Made by a program: the position numbers and the translations under genes | Notes under the pieces: generated by a model | Told to the model about the DNA's origin: nothing | Seen by the model: only the letters and a program-made list of their open reading frames with translations | Database searches by the model: none | Shown: one piece after another, positions 56,668 to 64,000 of the stretch | Layout: each line of letters starts with the position of its first letter | Position numbering within the stretch: position 1 is the stretch's first letter | Source of the DNA: Klebsormidium nitens | Lineage: Eukaryota > Streptophyta > Klebsormidiophyceae > Klebsormidiales > Klebsormidiaceae | Direction of reading: 5' to 3' | Assembly (NCBI GenBank): GCA_000708835.1 | Contig: DF237148.1 | Span: 68,356 to 132,355 of the forward strand | Length of the DNA stretch: 64,000 bases

Positions 56668-58944
56668 ATGACGGTCAAGCGCAGGAACCACGGGCGGAGC
56701 AAGCATGGCCGTGGGCACAGCGGGTTCATCCGCTGCTCCAACTGCGGTCGTTCAGTGCCCAAGGTAAGCGGCAGAGGCGCGGTCTGTTTTGGCGATCCTG
56801 TTGGAGTTTGCGCAGACCATTACCGATGTGTATGGGTGAAGGTGGGGAGGTCGAGGTGGGGAGCAGGGAGGATGGAATAGAGAGAAAACTCGGTTTAGGC
56901 AGTGAAGCAATGATATGTGTTCTTCGGGAAGCTCAAGGAGGACGGCTTCATTTTTTAAGCTTTGACTCCGTTGTTTTGAGAGAGGGGACGGGCAAACTTG
57001 ACCGTATCAGCTTAGGTGAGCTAGGGATGCTAGGTCCGGAGAGTACTGTGACACAGACCAGAGGGCATGCAATCTGCACATATCAGGACAGGATGGCAAG
57101 TCAAGGGCTGCCGAGGAGAAGGGAGCTTTGGCTTAGGGTCGGCTGTGCATGATCAGAAATGGACGCGGTCCCGTTGTATTCTGGTTAAGAGAAGGCCATA
57201 GCAGATTAGCAGCTGCAGTCCTTAAAACCTGGGGCTGTACCTCTTGTCGCTGTGAAGCAATCCGTAGAGGCCTGGGTTTGTGTGGTCATTGCGACACTCC
57301 TGGCTTCGGGATCTAGCGGTCAAGAGCGATCGTACACAGGAGCAACATCAAGTTTGAATGGGGCCTGAGGCATAAGGGCAAAAGGCGGCGCAATTGATCG
57401 ATGCTTGTGACCCTTTTCCTGAGACTGTATCCCGTTTGCTTTCTGCAGGACAAGGCCATCAAGAGATACCTTGTGAGGAACATTGTGGAGCAGGCAGCGG
57501 TCCGTGATGTGCAGGACGCCTGCGTGTTTGACGGATATGTGCTGCCCAAGCTGTACGCAAAGATGCAGGTATGAGAAAGTGCCACTCTAATGCAAACGTA
57601 ATTTGAACGCCAGGAGTCAGGGCAGGTTTTGCCGATGCATTCGGAGCGCACACATCATCAGTCAGGAAGGCAACAGAATTGGGCTTTGGTAATGGTGCCG
57701 AGCAGGGGCACTGGAGGTGCATTCCAGTCGGACTTGCCAAAGTGAAAGGAGCAATTGCAAGGTCATCCATCTGCGTGGTCGACATCTGGGGTTTAGGATT
57801 TTGTAAGGAGCTGTTTACCTATGTAGCACTGGCCGCGCACGATACGAGGAAGGACTAGACGCCGCCGAACTCGCACAAAAGAGTCCATGACAGCAGGGGT
57901 ACTTTCTTTCGGTCATCCCCCTCTCATGAACCATTACCGTGCTGTCTGTCGTTGGACTTGTTCACCGCATTTGTCGTCAAGGTGTTTCTGGAAGCGCAAA
58001 CGGCCTAGAATTGGTTTGCAAAGAAGCCCGCTTCTTCTGGAAGGGCACCCTGCTGGCTTGCTGCCCCTATACTGCTAGATCAGAACGGTTTTTGGGCTAG
58101 AAGGGGCCACTTTAGATTGATTGCTTGGGTTTGGTGAGCTGGCGGTTCCTGAGAAAGCTTTGATTTTCACGGGCACGCAAGTGTGCTACGACTTAGGGGC
58201 GCTGAGAAGCCGTGATAATCTAAATCAGGTCTGATTTGGTGCGACAATTGAGGGCCTTCATCAGGAAGATGCACCCGCTCTGTCCACATCTTTCGATACA
58301 TGCCACACGTTCCTGGCTTGTCTATTTTCAATGGAAGAGCTTTCTGCCCTATCTGGACGACACACAAGTAGAGGTGGACAATGGGTGAAACAGCTTGCGC
58401 TGCTTGGGGTCCTAGGCAAGAGCCAAGGCATTCCAAGTGCTCCAATAGAACGGGGACATCGGCCCGTTGTGAAGGGGGGACTGCCAGTCAGGACTGATTT
58501 CGTTCAGTAGCAGAAGGTCCCGTTGGGGCACAGCAGCTTACCCAGAAGCTCGCAATCTGGCTGTGGGTTCACAGCAAACCTGTAGTGGGGTTTCAGGGTT
58601 TCGGAGTATGACCGGCTTTATGCAAGCACACCCAAGAGCTGGTCCATGGTACGGTCAGGCTCCACCCAGATTGCTGGCAGTAATTTTACTCAATTAAGTT
58701 GCCGTCTTTTCTTATCCCACGTGAATTTACAAATGTACTGAGTGCACCTAATCTGTTTGTGCAGTACTGTGTGTCGTGCGCTGTCCACTCCCACGTCGTC
58801 CGGGTGCGGTCTCGCGTCGCGCGGAGGAACCGTGACCCCCCCCAGCGGTTCCGCCGCCCCAGGGAGACGGGCCCCCCCGGAGCGCCCGGCGCCCCCCGGC
58901 CAGGTGGCCCCCCGGCTGCCGCTGGGGCCGCTCAGCGGAAGTAG
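56668..58944 (+). CDS. RPS26: Cytosolic 40S ribosomal protein S26 (eS26), 3 exons
   Basis: Structural protein of the small ribosomal subunit near the mRNA exit channel. Exons 56668-56763, 57449-57568 and 58765-58944 are all phase 0 and give 131 residues. Family hallmarks are the basic N terminus ([15 protein letters not shown]), the zinc-binding pairs CSNC (23-26) and CVSC (74-77), [15 protein letters not shown] and AVHSHVV. The C-terminal tail after RFRRP is longer and richer in Gly/Pro/Ala than the usual eS26 tail and is encoded by a very GC-rich stretch (58830-58930). Intron 2 is about 1.2 kb and holds nothing recognisable. Confidence 0.96.
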
Positions 58945-61900
58945 AATGGTGTAGATGCAGGTTGCTGTTTGTGACCCGCCGTGCCGCGCTTCGTTGCCGT
59001 ACAAGGATACGTGTGCAAGGAAGAGACGCTGGATGTGGCGTGCTCAAATCTGAAAACGCAAGTGTTCTATCCACGTCTGGCTGTGAGCCGCTTCAGTGTG
59101 CCAAGTGCGCATCTAGGCTTTTGCAACTTCGGTTGTTGAAGAGCGATCGCTTACGTACAGTTCGTGCGTCATGCCTCCACAGTTGCACATTGGACACCTG
59201 GCAGCAAGGTCTGGACCAAACGCACAAGTCCAGATGCCCCAAAGCAGTACTCGTTTGTGGTTTGATGCCGGACTTTACAGACGGCGGTTATATCGATTGC
59301 CATGCTGACGCATGGCCAGAGGCATGCCTCGGCAAACTAGTAGTTTTCGGCTTGTGCTCACACATATCCCCGCTCGCTCGCCAGCTGGTTGCAGAATGTT
59401 TGAGGTATCAGGTCGTGGACAGAAAGCATGCATGTAGTCAAGGTCGATTTTCCAACCTACCGGCACCGGTGCGTCGTGAAGCTGAACATGTGCCCATACA
59501 TTGAATGGTTATGTATGTTATGTAAGCACCGGTCAACTGTGTCTCGCCGGAAGACCCGGTCATCTCATTGATACAACTGCGCGCCGAGTTCCAACATGCA
59601 GCAAGCGATCTGGCAACGAGTTCATGGCATGCTTATACACTGCATATCCGGGTCCGACTGTACTCAAAACTGAAATGCATGCAGTCCAGAAAACACAACC
59701 CCCAGTCCCAATGTAATCTTGCTGTTAGATCCAAACTTAGCCAGCTTGTGCAAGGCATGCCATAGTTGCAGCTGTCAATGCGGGCCCGTCCATGCATCGA
59801 GGCGCCAGGTGTAGACAGTCAGTTTCTGTTGGCCAGCATGCAGCCGCCCAGCTGTCAACTCATCACATGTCCGGCGAGCGGATGCAGCGCTGCCAATCAG
59901 CTGTGCCTACTTGACGCGTCTCCCATGACAATTGGCTATACGCAACTTCTGCAAAATGCAAAGCTAGTACTATAATGGACATAACGTGACGCAGGAATAC
60001 GACATATCTCGTATATGATAACATATATGATCATGGTGAGTCGATCATGACAGTCGAGTTGACTGCCGTTTGAGTCCTTTGTAGCTCAAATTCTAGGTGT
60101 ACCAGTCAGCGGAATATACCTACTGCAGAATTGCGCCCTTGCTGGGCTTCGCCTAGTAGCGAATACAGCTGGACATTGAGCTTCCTGTTGCGTAAAAGAA
60201 AGCCGTGGTGACACGTGTCATCAAGATACTTTTGAACCCGAAGGGTCGACTAGTAGGACGGCACAAACACTTTCAGGGCACTTTCACCTCTGGAACGGGA
60301 GTCATCTGGGTTGTCGTCTAGACTGTCAAGTCCTTGCATGAATCCTTGCAATCGGAAGAACAGATTTGTTCACGGTTAGATCCTTGAACCAGCCGATCGA
60401 CTTTCAGTGAGATTTCTTGCTATCGAGGACTCCCGCTTTCTGGCTTGCCAAATGGTCGGAGCAGATGGCACTTGAAGGACGGCCTGTGTAATTGTTTACT
60501 TGGCATTTGAAACGAAGAAACTAAACGGCTTCGCGTTTAAGCAGATCACATGGGCACACTGGTCGATTAGCAGGTTGCAGATTCTTAGGTCCGCTCATTA
60601 TTCAACCGTTGAGCCCATAAGCTTTCCATATCGAACGGTTAGGGATGACCACTAGATATCACGAGGAGCGATACTGGCAGCTACGCCAGAAGATTAGCCG
60701 TTCCCCGCTAGGCTGCAAGCCCCGTACCTTCTCTCAGAACTCCGCTCTCCTACATGAAACCTACATGTTCGGCCAGATTCTGTACTTAAGCAGGCTCTTA
60801 GGCAGGTGGAGAAGGACATAAACATCTCAAATGTTTTTCCGTCGCGAGATAGCGAGCTCCGCTAAGTTAGCAGAGTGGAAAAAAGGGAAATACCGATATC
60901 GAAGCCGGGCTGCGTAACGAAATCGCCAAACCAGGATCCAGATGCTGGTAGGGATAGGTGATGAGAATTACAACGAAGTTCCAGAACTCCGTGTCTCGAC
61001 CTTCAGATCCCAACGCGTATATGTAAGGGGAGTAAGGTCAAATGACGACACCTGCAATACCAGCGGAAAAAGTTGACATCCTTGAAGTGGCTTTTACAAG
61101 GGAGGACAGTGTTACATCATGTTATATAACGGGCCGGCGTCGAGAAAAGAAGCTGATTGCCTGCGAGAAGGCGCGCTTAACATAGCCGTCCCGCGTTCTG
61201 AAGTCTCGGTAGAGCGCAACGACCACACGAAGGGGTCAAACATTCAGAAGCTAACAAACCAGATGTCGCTCTGGCCCTTGCACAAGACAAGGTAATGACG
61301 AATAACGGCAAGTCTGACCTCTGATCAAGGAGAGCTCGGACCACTCTCGGAGGCAATCAAGAGAGAGACCTGAGAGACCTTCTTTGTCTGATGGGAAAGG
61401 TCAAATTTTGAACGGGAGGTGTAAAATCCAAAGCACTTGTCAAGCTTTACGGAAGTGAGGAGACGTTATTTTCTACTCGAAAAGGCTGCAGCATCTACTC
61501 AAGCCCGGAATGAGCAGGATCGCCCAAACTTCTAAGAGGGACCTCATGGGGTTGGAAGGCGATGCGTGGAGGAGATGAAGGGCCCGATCCACGGGGGCTG
61601 AAGCATATTCGGGTAATGTCGGCTACGGGTCCATCACGGCGGACTATATGAATCAAAGACTTCTGACGGGTTCTGTGCAATGCTAAACGTTTTGAGAGAG
61701 TTCAGAGCTCCCTCAGGGAACTTCAATCCAAGCGGTTGAGCGGATGAGTGAAGTCACGCTTCGGGGAGCAAGGATGTGGGCGCGAAATAACTTCACTCAG
61801 CAGTGGAACGAATGATTCGAACGAGGACTTGAGGTTCAACAAACGAACGAACGAATCGTGGTTGAGCGCACGATCGACCCCTGCTGCACCCGCTCTCAGT

Positions 61901-62934
61901 CAACACAACAGCCAGTCGGAAAGCGGCTACTAACACAACGAAAGCGGAGTATATACTCACGCTCAAAGTCAGATTCAGCGCACATGAGCAACATCAGATG
62001 AGTGACCGGACTTCTGCGACTGATAGGAACCTCGACCTCCGCCAAAACCTTGGCTCTAGTCTGCGGTTTCCGACTGATAATTGTCTCAAGATACGTGACA
62101 AGATTTCTTGTTCTGAGCAATCGGCAAGAAGAATGAGAGGAAAACTCCAACTTCTTGCACACGTGCCTACGAGACCAAAGAATCAGAATGTGGAGACTGA
62201 AGCGAGATTGACACGGTAAAGAGAATAGTGACAGCGGAACGAAGCTCGCGAAGACAGGATCCAAAACTTTCATTTCTTTGAAACATTCAGAAAAGCATGC
62301 GTAGAGCCAAAAAAGGAAAGCACCAACGTTTTGAGATGTGCTTGGCCAAATTCCAGTGTGGTATGGAAGCTAAGTCAATTTGAGAATTTGAGCTTAACAT
62401 GGGCAAGTTCTTTGGCTGTCCAGTCGACTTTAGAACTCATACGTCGAAACAAGTGAACCAGAGCACACGTCCTGGATGGGCTGATTGACTAAGCCGGAAG
62501 AGAGCTCTGCTCACAAACAAGTGTGGGCTTTGTCAGCAGTTTCTGATTCCAACGGCTTCAACCATAGAAAGGGCAATGAAACGGCAATCCACATTCCTTC
62601 TTTTCACAGATGATCTTGAAGGCCTGAGACGCTCAATGCTCTTGAGACGTCACGGTCAAAAGCGCATGGTCTTATTGTCCGTCTTTGCCTGTACTTATGT
62701 TCTTCAAAACAATCTGCACTCTTCAGCAGCCGCAAGCAATCTTTTCATACAGTAATTCTTATTTCCGGACCTCAACAAATCCTGCTCGAATCGAAGTCTT
62801 TGGTCATCTAAAAGCCTATCTCTACATTCTACAAATTTTTCAGTTTCTTACTTTTTTCAAGCATGCCGATATCTAGCACAAATCGCCCCGCATCCTGCGC
62901 CCACCTCAATGAATGCATCCGGTAAATCCTCTCG
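58945..62934. other. Intergenic region, nothing recognised
   Basis: About 4 kb without a supportable gene. Frames are short and no splice chain with coding character was found by eye. The 3' end of RPS26 lies at the left. Confidence 0.45.
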
Positions 62935-63306
62935 CTAGCTCGTCCCCGTTCCCGCCTTCCGATCGTCCGTCAGATACGCCATCTCCGACGCGCGCACTCT
63001 GTCACCCACAAACCCGCTAAGCACGTCTTTTACCGCGTATACACACTCCCCGTCCGTAACAGCCCAGCTGAGGACCTCCCCTACGAACGCGGCAAACCGG
63101 CCGTCGGCACTCGTCGTAACCACCCAGCATCCGACCAGCTTGGACGGTCCGAATCGGACCACATCCTCTGTCGGCGAAACCATACATGTAGTCTTCTCAG
63201 CAGTTAGGAACTGCGCGAAGCTGGGTGAGGGACTGCAGCAATTCTGCAGTAGTGGGGTGCAACCAGCTATTGACGCCAGCTGCGGAGGTCTGGCGGTCTG
63301 CAGCAT
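62935..63306 (-). CDS. Small unrecognised protein
   Basis: An ATG-initiated frame of 123 residues ends at 62935. The C-terminal two thirds look folded (VVRFGPSKLVGCWVVTTSAD, FAAFVGEVLSWAVTDGE, VYAVKDVLSGFVGDRVRASE) and are GC-rich at third positions like the known genes here. The first 30 residues are lower quality, and the real start may be in an upstream exon; atgctgcag at the start resembles an acceptor. No family is recognised. Confidence 0.45.
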   Translation of the reverse strand: MLQTARPPQLASIAGCTPLLQNCCSPSPSFAQFLTAEKTTCMVSPTEDVVRFGPSKLVGCWVVTTSADGRFAAFVGEVLSWAVTDGECVYAVKDVLSGFVGDRVRASEMAYLTDDRKAGTGTS

Positions 63307-63384
63307 AACTCGTGATTGGTGATCAGATAGCTAGCTGATTTTGGAGCGACGCATGACATCAGCAGCTTCTTGAGGAGCTTACAG

Positions 63385-63789
63385 ACTTGTGCGGGTATAG
63401 AGTATGAAAGATACGCTGCTGGAAAGTGTGAGCACCCCTATGCTGTGAGGGCGAGCTGGTAAAGATCTAGGTTTGGAAAATCAGTGGTTGGCGCGGCCAA
63501 CTTCAGAGCTCCTCCCTCTGTACTATAGAGTACAAGCTGGTAATGTTGGACTTTAGCTCAGTGTGTTGCAGGGCTGTTTTGGAACACAGCTGAATTTGCC
63601 GCAGAGGCTCTTCAAGCACACTGCGCGCCTGATCTTACACCTTGTGACAAGCTGTGTAAGCTTGCAGATGGCTATCACGATGATGCTGAGAGCACCCCTG
63701 ATTGCTGTACCCCAGAGTATTTTGTTGCATTGCGCCCAGATCGCAACTACCTGGATCTCGTTTATGATATGCACCCAAAGGCAGCCTGA
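63385..63789 (+). CDS. Last two exons of a Cys-rich protein
   Basis: Two in-phase exons, 63385-63444 and 63562-63789, are separated by a GT-AG intron (gtgagg ... ttagctcag) and end in TGA. They encode TCAGIEYERYAAGKCEHPYA followed by 75 residues including GLFWNTAEFAAEALQAHCAP, CDKLCKLADGYHDDAE, PDCCTPEYFVALRPDRNYL and a DLVYDMHPKAA end. Eight cysteines in about 95 residues suggest a disulfide-rich, possibly secreted protein. Both exons begin and end in phase 0. The 5' exons were not found, and the space before 63385 is occupied by the opposite-strand gene. The family is not recognised. Confidence 0.42.
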
Positions 63790-64000
63790 AACACCATAAT
63801 TACCAAGCTGCTGGTGGCAATCGTAACAAGCACAACCACACTACTAGCTCACCTAAACCCAAAACGTGCAATGTTCCTCGTTCCTTGAGCTCCATCAGCT
63901 TGAATGGATAGCATTTGAACCTTGTGACTAATTACGTGGATCTAGCCATAACGCCAAGTCAGGGAAAGAGCTTGTAATCAGCTGGCTAGAACTTGTTTCT
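63790..64000. other. Right edge, nothing recognised
   Basis: Short terminal stretch, probably 3' untranslated sequence of the Cys-rich gene followed by intergenic DNA. Confidence 0.4.

Overview
This is a nuclear window from an intron-rich photosynthetic eukaryote, most likely a streptophyte green alga (a Klebsormidium-like charophyte would fit). That assignment is inference. It rests on a plant-type C-terminal-motor kinesin-14 of the ATK1/KATA class, a cytosolic RPS26 split by two GT-AG introns, a SET-domain methyltransferase, F-box/LRR and MYND-finger proteins, many GT-AG introns of about 100 to 1200 bases, and two N-filled scaffold gaps. No operons, CRISPR arrays, rRNA or tRNA genes were found. 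I rebuilt gene models by hand from splice sites and phase arithmetic, so exon lists are predictions.

Layout. 1-2.26 kb: no gene recognised. 2.27-10.9 kb (-): a 16-exon kinesin-14 with two relic exon duplications. 11-16.7 kb: non-coding, with one MITE-like hairpin. 16.7-19.8 kb (-): a 4-exon SET methyltransferase. 20.2-23.3 kb (-): a long low-complexity protein gene interrupted by an assembly gap. 24.5-27.2 kb (+): a broken ANKZF1/VMS1 copy whose second exon is joined in phase to three unrelated exons. 28.5-29.4 kb (-): a frameshifted relic of a MYND-family gene. 30.3-31.1 kb (-): a SET-less paralogue of the methyltransferase. 32.1-39.0 kb (+): a complete 11-exon ANKZF1/VMS1. 40.7-44.5 kb (-): a secreted cupredoxin with proline-rich repeats, every intron in phase 1. 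48.2-50.1 kb (-): an F-box/LRR protein. 50.7-51.5 kb: decayed coding sequence. 52.6-56.3 kb (-): a MYND-finger gene with one frameshift and one in-frame stop. 56.7-58.9 kb (+): RPS26. 59-62.9 kb: nothing recognised. 62.9-63.3 kb (-): a small unknown protein. 63.4-63.8 kb (+): the last two exons of a Cys-rich protein.

The main result is a segmental duplication of a head-to-head pair (SET methyltransferase to the left, ANKZF1/VMS1 to the right). Copy A (about 19.0-25.7 kb) keeps the SET gene intact and has lost ANKZF1. Copy B (about 30.4-33.3 kb) keeps ANKZF1 intact and has lost the SET domain. Copy A also carries about 3.8 kb, including the low-complexity gene, that copy B lacks. Partial tandem duplication of exons, each time keeping the 3' splice-site end, recurs in the kinesin and ANKZF1 genes.
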